In this document: one piece after another, positions 47,226 through 58,221 of the stretch
Position numbering within the stretch: the stretch's first letter is position 1
How the letters are laid out: each line of letters begins with the position of its first letter
Source: Platerodrilus igneus
Lineage: Eukaryota > Arthropoda > Insecta > Coleoptera > Lycidae
Length of the DNA: 64,000 nt
Assembly (NCBI GenBank): GCA_036346225.1
Contig: JARFIW010001090.1
Coordinates: 124,001 to 188,000 of the forward strand
Direction: 5' to 3'
Notes under the pieces: model-generated
The model's input: the letters and a program-made list of their open reading frames with translations, nothing else
Told to the model about the DNA's origin: nothing
The model's database searches: none
Translations under genes and position numbers: made by a program

Positions 47226-48234
47226 GGATATTTCTCTTGGTATATTCTTGATGCAAGTAGGCAATTTCTTAAACTTTCTTCCAATACCCAAATCATATCT
47301 ATTTGTTCTTCCACAGTAAAATTCATTTTAAAAACTCCTTTAAAGATTACATTTAAAACAGAGCTGATAATGTGTTAAATGACAACACACTACAATTAAT
47401 AAACCTAAATGACATTTTAATTGTAATTGTTATTTTTTTCAAAGCCTGCCTGATTTCCTATTTGAACGTTTTCTATAAAATGCATATTGTTGATCTGGCA
47501 GAATTCTGTTGGTAGCGTATTATTGTAGGTTGTTATATCTTTAGTGAAAATTGTTATTGGATAAGTATAGTTAATTGTTAATTAAAATGTATTAATTGTT
47601 TTATAATATTCTCCAATAGTAAGTTATTTTTAGTTATGTAAATTAAAAACATTCTTAAAATTTGAAGAAAATCAAAAATATCTCAGAAAGTAATGCATTT
47701 AGGTATAGGGAATGCTTAACAAAAATGAAAGGACACTTAATGAACTATCCATTGTAGCAATAAAATTGGTAGGGTACCATTTAAAAAAATTTTAAGAATT
47801 GCATTTTGCGAAACCTGTATACTGTGAAGAAATTTCAAAAGAGTGATAATTACAAATATACTATAGTATATAGTAAAATTTTCTGCATCTTGAAAATTAA
47901 CATAAGTTGTGTATTAGTGCAGTGACAATGTATCTAATAAGGGTCATTTTTTCTAAAAAACAGTTGAATATCTCAAAAACTAAAAGGAATAGACAAATAC
48001 AATTTGATATCAAATTAAAGCTCTTTATATGGGCTTTCCAAAAATGTAGTAATATATAGGGTGTTCCATTAAAAAAATATAAGTTTATTATGCCCTGGAA
48101 TTATGAAACACCCTGTATGCTTTTAAATATTTTTCAAATGTGCACTTTAGGCATGCCTAATATGCCTCCAAATTTGGTTTACGTAGCTTTTATAATAACG
48201 GAGTTATCGACCGTTGCCACACTAAAAACTCACC

Positions 48235-48236
<2 letters not shown>
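47226..48236 (-). mobile_element. Half copy of foldback family B
   Basis: From 47326 to 47229 the minus strand encodes MNFTVEEQIDMIWVLEESL, then LASRIYQEKYP; the frame then runs into the family A arm (EILWLKIDRF). From 47330 to 48236 the sequence matches the right arm of the element at 3097-4988, including CACCCTGTATGC and the terminal ACTCACCCTG. The left arm of this family is absent. Confidence 0.8.
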
Positions 48237-48283
<47 letters not shown>

Positions 48284-48287
<4 letters not shown>

Positions 48288-48930
48288 GGAATAACCCTTA
48301 ATATTAATTTAGTAGAAGTAAGTTAAACTTTTAAGATACACCCATGCGTAATAAGAATACAGGATAAGGTTGAACAAACACCACTGCTATAATATTTACC
48401 TGACCTTAAGAACACAAATGGAAGGGAGGCTCATAGCAGGGGATCGTTCATTCGAAGTTGAGCTAAGACGAGATTAAGACGTGTGTCCTAGGGAAAGACG
48501 ACCCTAGAACATTCTTGAAAGACGAATGCTAGATTGAGCCGCAATCTATTTACGTGTTTATTAGCTACCTGTATTTATTAGTCATGTGTTTTCAATTCCT
48601 CATGTTACGGTTAATTTTGATGTAGTAAAATTACATAGTTCTAAACATTGATTGTGTTTATACGTTCACGAAACTGTATTATACCTGTTTATTTTATTAA
48701 ATGCTTTATATGATTACGCGAGTGAATTATCTCAAAAAGGTATAAAAGTATCAAACCCCTAGACAACGTAAAAAACAGTCTACAATTTGAGGGCTCGGCC
48801 GCGGGATAATTAAAAAGGCTAATACAGCTTTGAAAGACGGAAGACGACGCTAAGCCTGCAGTCGAATAAAGTGGGAAAACCGGTTTATTATCGTCTTCAT
48901 AATTTAGTGGTCGAACAGCGTACATCTACA
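48284..48930 (+). repeat. 5' LTR of gypsy family A, copy 1
   Basis: The LTR begins TGTAGGAATAACCC right after (TA)n and ends GTACATCTACA, giving TGTAG/CTACA inverted termini. Its middle matches 61862-62260. TATAAAAGTATCAAACC near 48742 could be a promoter. No clear tRNA-type PBS follows. Confidence 0.65.
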
Positions 48931-49519
48931 CATTTTAAGAAAAGCTCCAGGTAATAAACCGTTATTAAAAAGAAGTAAGCAAGGACAACCATACAACATA
49001 AACAAGGTAGGATGCATGTTGCTTAAATTTTTTGGTAGCTGTTCAAGGGCGTGCTAATATAAAGGGTGGCGTTGTTCCTGTAATAATCCAAAAGACGTAC
49101 AAACATTTTTTATCACTGTTTTGGCATAGCATTTTCGTGCCTATGTGCTTTGTTTTTAAGTTAACTGATTTTTAAGTATAAGTTAAGATAATATCTGATA
49201 TTTTATTTAATTTAGGGCTACGATAGGTTTATAAAAAGTTCTCAACCTTGGCTGCTGTCTTTAGACGCGCAATTTTTAAAATTTTTAAGTATTTGTCACA
49301 CATTTCTTTAAGAAGATTATACCTGCATTGAGACTCGCTTTCTTTTTATTAAATTTCTGCAAACTAGATATCGTAATTGCGAATTTAATTAATTAATAAA
49401 AATAATAGACAGATTAAGAAAATTTTTAATAAACTTTACGGATTGTTCAGCGCTGGTCCTGAGTCTTAGTGACGTGTGTGCAATTAATTTTTTTAAGTTT
49501 GAGGTAATCATAATTAACC

Positions 49520-50870
49520 ATGTCTACGTTAGGGGATATTCCCACAATCAAAAATTCTATTTCGCGCGCTAAGGTAACCGCTGTTAAAGCACTACATGTA
49601 ATCTGTTTTGGGAATGACGGTATACCTAGAAAAGAACGAAAAGCATTACGTGAATTCACAGGTTTCGAATTCAACAGCAATTCCAAAGAGTACGACGAAA
49701 AAATCAAAAATATTACCGAACGATTGAAAATCGCTGATTTAATTGCTATATGTAATATTCTCGACTTGGACTATGACGGCTCGCTTCAAGAAGTTACCCA
49801 CAAAATATGCACTTTCTTAATTGATTTGAAATCTGAAAATGCCGAGTCAGAAGACGAAGACGGAAACGACGATAATGAAAATTCAGACGATAACAGTTCT
49901 AAAGAAGAAAGGCGGACAGACGTAGAATTAAGAAAATCTGTAGAATTCCAGAGACGTGAGAAGCAAGAAGGCTTTTCTTTAACCTTTCGAGATGTAGAGG
50001 ACAGTATAAGGCCGTTCTCAGGAAAAGACGAATATCCAATCAAAAGATGGATTGACGACTTTGAGGAAACTGCAGAAGTCACTGGTTTGAATGAATTGCA
50101 AAAATTTATCTTTGCCAAAAAATCATTAAAAGACCTTGCGAAATTATATATTCAATCACAGAAAGGCATTAAAACGTGGTCTGTATTGAAGCATAAATTA
50201 ATTGAAGAGTTTGCTACGAAAGTAAGCAGTGCGCAGGTTCATAAGATGTTAATGAATCGAAGGAAGAAATATGATGAAAGTGTTCAGGAATGTGTGCTCA
50301 CGATGAGAGAAATAGGAAGCCGTTCCAACATAGAACCTGAGGTCATCATCGAGTACATTATAGACGGATACAAGACGATTCGTCCAACAAAATTGTTCTA
50401 TATGGCGCTCATAACTTTGTTGAATTTAAAGAAAAAGTCAAAATCTATGAAAGTATTGTTAAGAAACGTTTATTAACAGGGCCTATTAATTCAAAACCAA
50501 GAGGAGAATTTGTAAAAGAAGAAGCGAAAAGCGACACGAATCAAAAAGGAAGAAATCGCCTTGTAGTATCCTATAGGAAAGGGAAAGGGAAACCTCCTAG
50601 TTGTTTCAACTGCGGTGAAATGAGACACATCTAGGGAGTGTCCTGATAAAAGTAGAGGTGCCAAATGCTTTAAATGTAACACTTTTGGACACTTAGGTAC
50701 ACAATGCCAAAGAACCAAAAACATTTCTAGCCCAAGTTCTTCGACGAATGTCACCACAGTAAATGTTATTCCAAAAAATGCTATAGCTTTAAAATTTGAT
50801 AAATTTACTTTGACAGCTTTATTAGATACAGGCAGCGATATAAGTATCATAAGGCAAGACGTATATGAAG
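49520..50870 (+). pseudogene. gag and protease start of gypsy family A, copy 1
   Basis: The first 318 codons are open: MSTLGDIPTIKNS, then a SAP/DEK-C-like segment (LKIADLIAICNILDLDYDG), an acidic stretch (ESEDEDGNDDNENSDDN), and a capsid-type part (RPFSGKDEYPIKRWIDDFE, HKLIEEFATKVSSAQVHK). A frameshift near 50390 moves the nucleocapsid to another frame, where CFNCGEM (knuckle 1, broken by a stop) and CFKCNTFGHLGTQC (knuckle 2) are read, then the protease site LLDTGSDISII. The sequence is cut at DVYEG by the family B LTR at 50872. A leader of about 590 bases (48931-49519) precedes gag. Confidence 0.8.
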
Positions 50871-50871
50871 G

Positions 50872-52554
50872 TGTAACAATTTTATTTTCGAATTAATAAA
50901 TCCCTTCATTAAAGGTACAACGAATATTAAAACACCTTTATTAACTAAAGTAGTAATACGGGTAACAATCAAATTTTTACATTAAAACAGTATCTAAATT
51001 CGTTAGTCTATTTGTTTTGGATGTCGGTGTATTCCACAGCCACTTGCGCGCGCGTTGAGAGGATTGACAACCCCCCTCGGGACCCTCCCAACATGCAAGA
51101 ACGCGGGAGAGGCACTCGTCGATAGGTAAAAGCAGCAACAACATGTTTAGGAAGACAATGGCGAGTGACCTGCGGGTCGCATTAATTGTGAGACACACTT
51201 TCTGAGTAACGGTTGGTAATGTATACTCATTATCATAGTATCTAATTTGAAAATTTGTTTAGCGCAACGAAGACTTACAAACTACGCAACGAAAACTTAT
51301 AAAACTACGTAAAGAAAATTAGGTACACGCAAGGCTTAGGAATGCAAACTTAAAGTTACAACTAAGATTAGACAAATTTGAATCAATGTTAAGAAACCCA
51401 CTTCACTTCAACACCTGTATTTAGAGGATGGAAAGCAGGAATAATTAGTTGCAGATTCCGCACGGCGATGCAGTTCCCAATCTAGCCAAGGAAAGCAGCC
51501 CGGGTTTGGTTCGTAGTAGCTTTATGAATTCTTCTGTGCTTCATTCTGAAAGCACGTTATTTTGTTTTGTTACATAGAAGTACAAATTTGTTATTCAGTT
51601 TATTTGTTGCTAAGCTGGTTTTCTCCAGTATCAAATTTAAATTTCACTTAGTTTAGTAGATATGTGACAACACGTGGCTTCAGCATAAAATAACAGCTGC
51701 GGCTACGTCATTTGTTTGTTTGAAATATGCTGTCAACAATTGCACTATTGCAAGCAGATGTTTAGTATTACATTACTACCACCTTTGATAAAAAAAAAAG
51801 AGAATATCTTCGTGAACATTTCGACTTCAAATCGATTTTAGTACTTTTAACTTAACGAGAAATTTTTGTATATTAATTTGTAACTGACCTAAACAGATCT
51901 GAATGGGTTAGAAAACATTAGTGTAACCAGTCACACTGTGTTGTAATATATTTGAGTAAGAATCAAGTTGATAAACCTTACGTTAATTTTTCAAGTAATT
52001 CAAGTATTCATTTAATTTTATTGCATTGAATTTTATTTACAGAAACAAAAAAAATTCTTTCTAGTAAATTAATAATCCACGCTTAAAGTCTTTTTATTCT
52101 GATCTAGTTTGATCAGACCTGACAACCAAAAAGCAATAAGAATTAAATTTTGATGCTACCCTTATGTAGAAAATATTCTTTTTGCATTTTTAGGCATATT
52201 TGAGGGACACAAACAGTGTTCCCATTTTCTATGTGACTTAATTATTATTCATCCTTACAGGAACAGCGTCTTATTCTGTTAAGACAGGTTTTTGTCAGCG
52301 AAGGCGATCTTTTTTCTTTGGGTCTCCACGTCCGCCCTTAGAAATTTGCCATGCCATTAACATGAATCAATCTGGACTTGGTGGCGCCTGTTTGTTTTAG
52401 TTTGAGTGTGACCCCCACAGATTTCGACTTACCCCCATTGCTCATAGCTCTACCCAAGGAATAGACCCTAGTTACGCCGGAAGACTTTGTTTTGCAGACA
52501 CCTAACTTGGAGCGTGGTAATTATAAAGTAGGAGAAAAGAAAAAAACGGCAGCA
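50872..52554 (+). repeat. 5' LTR of gypsy family B
   Basis: The LTR runs from TGTAACAATTTTATTTTC to AACGGCAGCA, about 1.68 kb, and matches 34594-36284. It interrupts the protease of family A copy 1. The outer left bases GTATATGAAG could be target sequence, but the right end of the element is not found. Confidence 0.8.
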
Positions 52555-52555
52555 C

Positions 52556-52578
52556 TGGCGCCGGCAACGTTTGGGGCC
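52556..52578 (+). promoter_or_regulatory. Primer-binding site of gypsy family B
   Basis: TGGCGCCGGCAACGTTTGGG follows the LTR end after one base. It begins TGGCGCC and contains AACGT, close to the tRNA-Lys(1,2) type site with a two-base insertion. This places the minus-strand primer. Confidence 0.65.
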
Positions 52579-52745
52579 TCGAAATTTGTTTGTTCATAAT
52601 TTGATTTACCTCGAAATTTGTTTGTTCATAATTTGATTTACTTGAAATTTGTTTGTTCCTAATTTGATTTAGCTAGAAATTTGTTTGTTCATAATTTAAT
52701 GTATTTCGAAATTAGTTTACTTAAAATTTGGTTGCGTTGAAAATG
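52576..52745 (+). repeat. Tandem repeat in the family B leader
   Basis: About five units of roughly 35 bases (TCGAAATTTGTTTGTTCATA then ATTTGATTTACC) lie directly after the PBS. Degenerate further units (GAAATTAGTTTACTTAAAAT) continue to about 52790. Confidence 0.85.
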
Positions 52746-53021
52746 GTTAGTTCAAAGTTTGTTTTGCACTGAAGTTTGGTTGTTTGAAAGATTGGTTGTA
52801 ACATTAACCCCCATACAGTCAATTGATTAACTTGGTCGAATTTATTTTTGACTTTCGTTCTATTTTGACCCCATATAATTTTTTGATATTGTTTTGGCAA
52901 AATTATTTTACCAAAACACCTTTTGATTTTTGCCTTTAGTAGTACGAATTTGTTTTGATAACTTTTGTAAGGTTCAGATCAGTTAGATTTATCGGTTTGA
53001 TTCCATTAGGCTTGAGTAATC

Positions 53022-54055
53022 ATGTCGGAAAAATTCCAAATTGTTTGTCTACTTAAAGAAGAATTGGAGTATGAGCTGAGAATCAGAGGAGTGGTGAGTG
53101 AGAGACCAGTGTTGGAGAAAAGGAAAATTTTAGGTAGGTTGTTAGCTAAAGAAATAGATAAGCCTGGTTGTTTGATTGATCTTTCGTGTTATGAAGTAGA
53201 CTTTGCAACGGAAAGTAAAGAAATTTCAGTTTCAGTCGAGTCAGTTCGTAATGTTGTGTCCGAATTTGAAGGTGACTCATCAGACTCAATTTTTAGGAGA
53301 GCTTGTTCAAGGTTAAACCACCTTTCGGGGCGAGTTAAGCGCATGAAAATTCCTTCAATAAATTCCGAGGAAGCAAGTAAGTTCAGAAATGAGACCGTAG
53401 CAACGATATTAACCCTTGAAGCTGAGTTATACGATAAAATCAATAAAAGTACAGAGTCCACCTATTTGGATCGGTCCGTTGTAGTATCTCCTTCAGTTGC
53501 TAGTGCACCTATTCATTCGACTTCGTATGTAACGCCTTCCGTACCTATAGGTTCATGGCCTGTAAAATTCTCAGGTGATCCCAAACAACTATATTTATTT
53601 TTAGATAGAGTTAGTGATTTAGCACAATCTCGTAAGGTATCCGATGCTGATTTATTGTGGATCAGCATGTGAACTTTTTGTGGGTGACGCTTTAGTTTGG
53701 TGTAGAACAGTAAAAAATTCATTGAGAGACTGGAACTCCTTGTTAGAACGTTTAAGGGAAGATTTTCTACCCGGTTATTCAGATGATGACATTTGGGAAA
53801 AGATCAGAAATCGTCGTCAAGGTAAAGACGAAAGGATTATTTTATTTGTCGCGCATATGCAAACCCTGTTTAGTAGACTGACCAACGAGCCAGCAGAAGT
53901 TACTAAAGTTAAGATGATAAGGAGAAATTTGGTTCCTGAATATATTTCAGCACTTGCATTGTCGGACATTCGAGATTTGTCTACCTTAGTAAATTTGTGT
54001 AAAAGGTTAGAAGAAGCTTCTTTGATGAAACTAAACTTGGTTTCATTACATGTGA
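53022..54055 (+). pseudogene. gag of gypsy family B (frameshifted, truncated)
   Basis: The first 216 codons begin MSEKFQIVCLLKEELEYELR and reach GSWPVKFSGDPKQLYLFLDRV and LLWIS, where a small indel near 53668 shifts the frame. The second frame continues ACELFVGDALVWCRT, FLPGYSDDDIWEKIRNRRQG and FVAHMQTLFSRLTNEPAEV, the standard retrotransposon gag core. The frame is interrupted near 54055 by SINE-related sequence, and pol is absent. The start Met is preceded by an open leader without competing starts. Confidence 0.82.
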
Positions 54056-54057
54056 TT

Positions 54058-54341
54058 TTCCAATGCTCCACCCGAAGGTACTACATTGGCCAGGAAGCGA
54101 GTTTTTTTTACCTGGAAAATTTTGAATTTTGCCGAATCCTTGCTGTTCCAAGCAAGGTAGGGATCTTTAACGTGCGTGACAACATTCACACACGGGACCT
54201 CCATTTTACCTCTCATCCGAACGAGGGTGTATTTTTGCGAAAAATGCTCGCCTAACATTTTTCAAGCGGACCGTGTCGGGATTTGAACCCGGGACCTTGG
54301 GCGTAGTAGTCACACACATACCACTACGCCACGGAGCCGCC
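54058..54341 (-). repeat. tRNA-derived SINE
   Basis: The minus strand begins with a tRNA-like head (54341-54266): the A-box region GTGGCGTAGTGGTATG and the B-box GGTTCAAATCCCG are plain. It is followed by a non-tRNA body with GCACGTTAAAGATCCCTACC and GCAAGGATTCGGCAAAATTC. The head folds poorly as a mature tRNA at the acceptor ends, so it is a pol III promoter remnant, not a working tRNA gene. The left boundary is approximate. It separates family B gag from a family A pol on the other strand. Confidence 0.75.
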
Positions 54342-54344
54342 TAA

Positions 54345-56240
54345 AAAAGGAAGTCTATCGCCCTTTCTATGTTCTATTTCATAGTCATAATCCTCCAATA
54401 AAATGGCCCATCTAGCTACTCTGGTATTTAAATCCTTTTTCTCCATCGTCTTTTGAAACGCTGAACAATCAGTAACAATTTTGAATTTAGTTACTAGTAA
54501 ATAAATTCTAAACTTCTTCAGAGCAACAACGATAGCTAGAACTTCCAATTCATATGACGTGTATTTCTCTTCGGCTGGTGTAGTTTTTTTACTTAAAAAA
54601 TAAACTGGGTGTAGTTTTGAATCTTCGATCGATATCTGTAGTAAACATGCTCCATAACCATGTTTGCTAGCATCTGTGTGTAGTTCCATGGTAAGTTTTC
54701 TTTCAAAAATGTGCAATACAGGGTATGTTGTTAACAGCTCTTACAATTTAAGAAACGCCTCCACTTGCATAGGTCCAAATTTAAATGGAACGTCTTTTTT
54801 GAGTAAATCACTCAATGGTTTCGCAATTACTGAATAACCAGGGATAAATTTTCTAAAGTATCCCGTTAATCCAAGATAAGACTGAAGTTGTCGACTAGTA
54901 ATCGGTTCGCTAAAATTTCTTATTGCACCTGTTTTCTCATCTGATGGTTGTATTTCACCATTTCGCACTTTAAATCCTAGGAATTCTACTTCTTCCTTTA
55001 AGAGTTGACATTTGGACTTCTTTATTTCAAGTCCATAATCCTTAGCTAGTGCTAGGACCATTTTCAGTCTTTCAATTCCATCCTCTATTGAATTGCTAGG
55101 GATTACCAAGTCATCCATATAATATATCACAATATTTCGTATCGTAAGTGGCCTAAATATGTGACTAATAAATCTTTGAAACACTGCAGGGCTGTTACAG
55201 AGACCAAAAGGGCACCTAAGAAATTCATATTGGCCTGTGGGGTAATAAAGGACGATACTTCACACTACTTTCTTCTACATCTACATGAAAAATCCATTTT
55301 TCAAATCTATTGTGGAAAATATCTTGGCACCTTGTAATGAATCTAAAACGTCTTCAATTAAAGGCAATGGAAAACGGTCCTTAATAATATTTTGTTTAGT
55401 TTACGGTAGTCGCAGCATATCCTTGTAGATCCATCTTTTTCTTGACTAGAACGATAGGGCTAGCAAAATCAGAACAACTTTCTCTTACTATTCCTTCTTC
55501 AGCCATTCGTCAACTTGTTTATCTACTTCTTCTTTTTCTGGAGGGGACAATCTGCGCGGTCGTTGATATATCGGCGCATCTGATGTAAGTAAGATTATCA
55601 TTTTAATATCTGTAGTAGCAGTTTTTTGTGGTTCATATTCTTCCATTAGACTTTTAACTATCGACTTATGTTTAGAACTTTTTAGATGACTAACCTCCAC
55701 TTCGTCCCTAACTTTCAACATCTCTTTATCTATAGTAATTCGCATTAAGAAGTTTTCATCTGCTTTCTTGTGGACTACTATTCAGTGGCTTCCAATCTGA
55801 ACATCGGCTTGTTCGAGTAAATTGCTTCCAACTATGACTTGAAAATTAGACTGATTTTTAGGTACGACATGAAATAAAATATCAAAATTCTCAGAGTTTA
55901 TTTCGACACATTTGTTGAATGACCCCAACGTCTGTACTGTATTAATCCCCAATCCACGTAAAGTAATAATATTCGATGACAACTGTTCATCGTTGAAGTA
56001 ACCTTCATATACGTCTTGCCTTATGATACTTATATCGCTGCCTGTATCTAATAAAGCTGTCAAAGTAAATTTATCAAATTTTAAAGCTGTAGCATTTTTT
56101 GGAATAACATTTACTGTGGTGACATTCGTCGAAGAACTTGGGCTAGAAATGTTTTTGGTTCTTTGGCATTGTGTACCTAAGTGTCCAAAAGTGTTACATT
56201 TAAAGCATTTGGCACCTCTACTTTTATCAGGTACCCAATT
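54345..56240 (-). pseudogene. Nucleocapsid to RNase H of gypsy family A, copy 2
   Basis: Reading leftwards: a CCHC knuckle (CFKCNTFGHLGTQC), protease (LLDTGSDISIIRQDVYEGYF), a linker with an in-frame stop near 55782, RT start (SPPEKEEVDKQVDEWLKKE, 55545-55490), a frameshifted RT middle, then NIVIYYMDDLVIPSN (catalytic YMDD, about 55130) and LGLTGYFRKFIPGY. RNase H follows with LHTDASKHGYGACL, YTSYELEVLAIV and FKIVTDCSAF (54680-54450). Integrase is missing; the frame ends at GDRLPF where the SINE begins. The protein would process gag and copy the RNA. Confidence 0.85.
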
Positions 56241-56736
56241 AATTTTAGGCAAATTAAAATCCCCGATTATTAAAAATTTGGGATTTTTATGAGCCATTTG
56301 AAGTCTTGCAGCATTGTCCATAAATTCTTGATATAATTCACAATTTGAGTTGGGTGGAAAATATACTCCACATATTATTATACACTGCGAAAATAGGTCG
56401 ATTTTTACCCAGGTGTCCTCAAAATGTATATTGGAACAACCAGGAAGCTGGGAAGTATTAATATTAGAAGTAATAGCAACAAGTGAGCCACCACCATGGT
56501 CACAATTGAGTGCAGAATAGTTCCTGTTGGTGTTAAAGACAGTGTAAGTAGAAGGAAATGACTCATAATTAGAAATATCATTGTTCAGCCATGTCTCAGT
56601 CAAGACAATAATTTCAAAATTGAAAGAACAAGTGGCACGGTAGCAATCAACAGTTTTTGTACAAAGACCACGAACATTCTGGTAAAAAACGTTGATGAAT
56701 GATGAATGTCTGTTATTAACTTGTGGGTTTGTTAGT
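56240..56736 (-). pseudogene. Endonuclease domain of a CR1/Jockey-like LINE, 3' cut
   Basis: The domain begins near VFYQNVRGLCTKT (about 56680), a typical ORF2 endonuclease start. It continues IIVLTETWLNNDI (catalytic E), DHGGGSLVAI, WVKIDLFSQCIIICGVYFPP and FLIIGDFNLPKINWV (catalytic D, N). The frame then passes without a stop into the gypsy nucleocapsid (PDKSRGAKCFKC) at about 56240, forming a 273-codon fused open frame that ends at 55782. RT is absent. It directly follows ORF1 (56736-57836). Confidence 0.8.
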
Positions 56737-57836
56737 CATGAAGCTGATAATTCAGTATCAGGCAATTTGTTTGTCACAGTCGTATTTTGCAAAGAACTTT
56801 TAGCAATTATTTTAGATTCCCTTTTGTCCTTATCACTGTCCTTAAATTCAAAAAAGCGTACCATAACACCGCAAGGCCAATAAGAAGGAGACATGACCTT
56901 TTCAACAATATCAGCAGGAATTCCCAGTTTAAAAGAATTTAAATTACCTCTAGTGCCGATCTTAAAGCAGACACCATTGGCGGCATCTTCCTGCATGTAT
57001 CTCAAAATATGTGAGGCTTCCACAATTGGAGTTTGTGCATTAGCCATAACTCTACTCAAATGCAGCCAAGTTTTCTTTACACTACCACTAAAAAGAGCTG
57101 AATTGGGTAACACAGTTTGGGTACCAATGATAACCTTGTTTCTTGATTTTAATTTGCTTTTTCTCCTATTAGCAACATCCAACCAAGACTCAGAATTCAT
57201 ACAATTTTCTGAATTGGATTCATTGCATAAATCAGTGTTAGAAACGGATTCCACATTAGATGCCATAGTCACAGGAACTGAGCAATCACTATTCAAAGAA
57301 ATAATCGTATTCATAGTTTTGCTACTATTCTTTGCTGCGACAGCATATTCTACTGAATGTATAGCCTTACTAACTTGGTCATTAGTTATTGGTAAATTAG
57401 AAACCTGAGTAGGTGTTAACTGTGTACCCAGTTTATGATTGTGAGAACTTGCAGTATGGTTCACCATGGAACTGCCACTTTGAAAACTTACTAATTTGCT
57501 CTTTAAATCAGCAATTTCAATTTCCATCGAAAGAAACTTATTTTGAAAAAATTCAGCATTTTGCCGCATACATTTTAAGATTGCTCGTAGAATTTTGGAA
57601 TCTTGACCGAAGTCATCACCAAACTCCTCATCAGAGATAATGGAGGGTGCAGCACATTCAGCACATAACAATCTATCATATCCAATTATAAGTGTACCTT
57701 TTAGTCTTACTGCACAGCCAGGATGAAAAGAGGAAGCACAGGAGATGCATCTCACATCACCTTTGACACCTCTAAGACAACTATTGCACTTTTTATTAAT
57801 AGAGATAGTGACAGGTTTGTCTCCATCTTCACCCAT
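56736..57836 (-). CDS. LINE ORF1 with PHD-like zinc finger
   Basis: The 366-codon frame is intact. Residues about 16-60 contain KCNSCLRGVKGDVRCISC, then SSFHPGC and LLCAEC: a Cys4-His-Cys3 spacing like a PHD finger. A leucine-rich, coiled-coil-like part follows (LKCMRQNAEFFQNKFLSMEI), then a long linker and a C-terminal region with VKKTWLHLSRVMANAQT and WPCGVMVRFFEFKD. This ORF1 type is found in insect LINEs and is expected to bind element RNA. The ORF2 start lies at its 3' end. The uninterrupted frame suggests a recent copy, although ORF2 is truncated. Confidence 0.75.
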   Translation of the reverse strand: MGEDGDKPVTISINKKCNSCLRGVKGDVRCISCASSFHPGCAVRLKGTLIIGYDRLLCAECAAPSIISDEEFGDDFGQDSKILRAILKCMRQNAEFFQNKFLSMEIEIADLKSKLVSFQSGSSMVNHTASSHNHKLGTQLTPTQVSNLPITNDQVSKAIHSVEYAVAAKNSSKTMNTIISLNSDCSVPVTMASNVESVSNTDLCNESNSENCMNSESWLDVANRRKSKLKSRNKVIIGTQTVLPNSALFSGSVKKTWLHLSRVMANAQTPIVEASHILRYMQEDAANGVCFKIGTRGNLNSFKLGIPADIVEKVMSPSYWPCGVMVRFFEFKDSDKDKRESKIIAKSSLQNTTVTNKLPDTELSAS

Positions 57837-58221
57837 GATTGAAACATTAACTCCAAATACCTTCCAACATAAATAAATAATAAGTTGAATGCTGCTAAAT
57901 ACAGCCCTGTCTTGAATTCAAATTCCAAACAATATTTATTAGAAATCACAAAACACCTGAAGATAAGAATATCACTGTGTATTGATAACTAATTTTATGA
58001 ATGTCCTTGCAATTTTGTAGAAAAATTAACTGCTTCTAGTAGGAACTATTCTTCAATAAAAACACTGCACTTAAAAACACTAATGACACCAGATAACCCA
58101 GTAGATTAGTATTCAGATGGTATAAATAAAACTATAAAACTTGCAGTTTAACTCTAAGAATTAATTTAAAAAGCACAGAGCACATGCAAACATGTTACAT
58201 TCATGTTTGCATACAAACTAG
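57837..58221. other. Spacer between LINE and integrase remnant
   Basis: The left part is probably the LINE 5' untranslated region. A small perfect palindrome, ATGCAAACATG and CATGTTTGCAT, lies at 58183-58212. No gene is seen. Confidence 0.4.

Larger units (their letters stand above)
45062..48236. mobile_element. Chimeric Tc1/mariner-type transposon (family A fused to half of family B)
   Basis: The left terminus CACAGGGTGTCCAGAAAA abuts (TA)n and belongs to family A. The right terminus (CACCCTGTA before (TA)n) belongs to family B. Inside, family A arms at about 45100-45485 and 46838-47225 are reverse complements flanking a transposase. The right A arm stops about 38 bases short of its terminus and is joined at 47225 to the N-terminal transposase fragment and right arm of family B. 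The whole therefore has TA-flanked but unlike ends. Confidence 0.75.

Noticed and set aside
53270..53310. CTGATGA on the minus strand as a hammerhead core
   Set aside because: No GAAA partner or stem II follows, and it lies within gag coding sequence.
54266..54341. Stand-alone tRNA gene on the minus strand
   Set aside because: A and B boxes are good, but the acceptor ends pair poorly and a SINE body follows directly.
57610..57640. CTGATGAGG on the minus strand as a hammerhead core
   Set aside because: It is part of the intact LINE ORF1 and lacks stems and GAAA.
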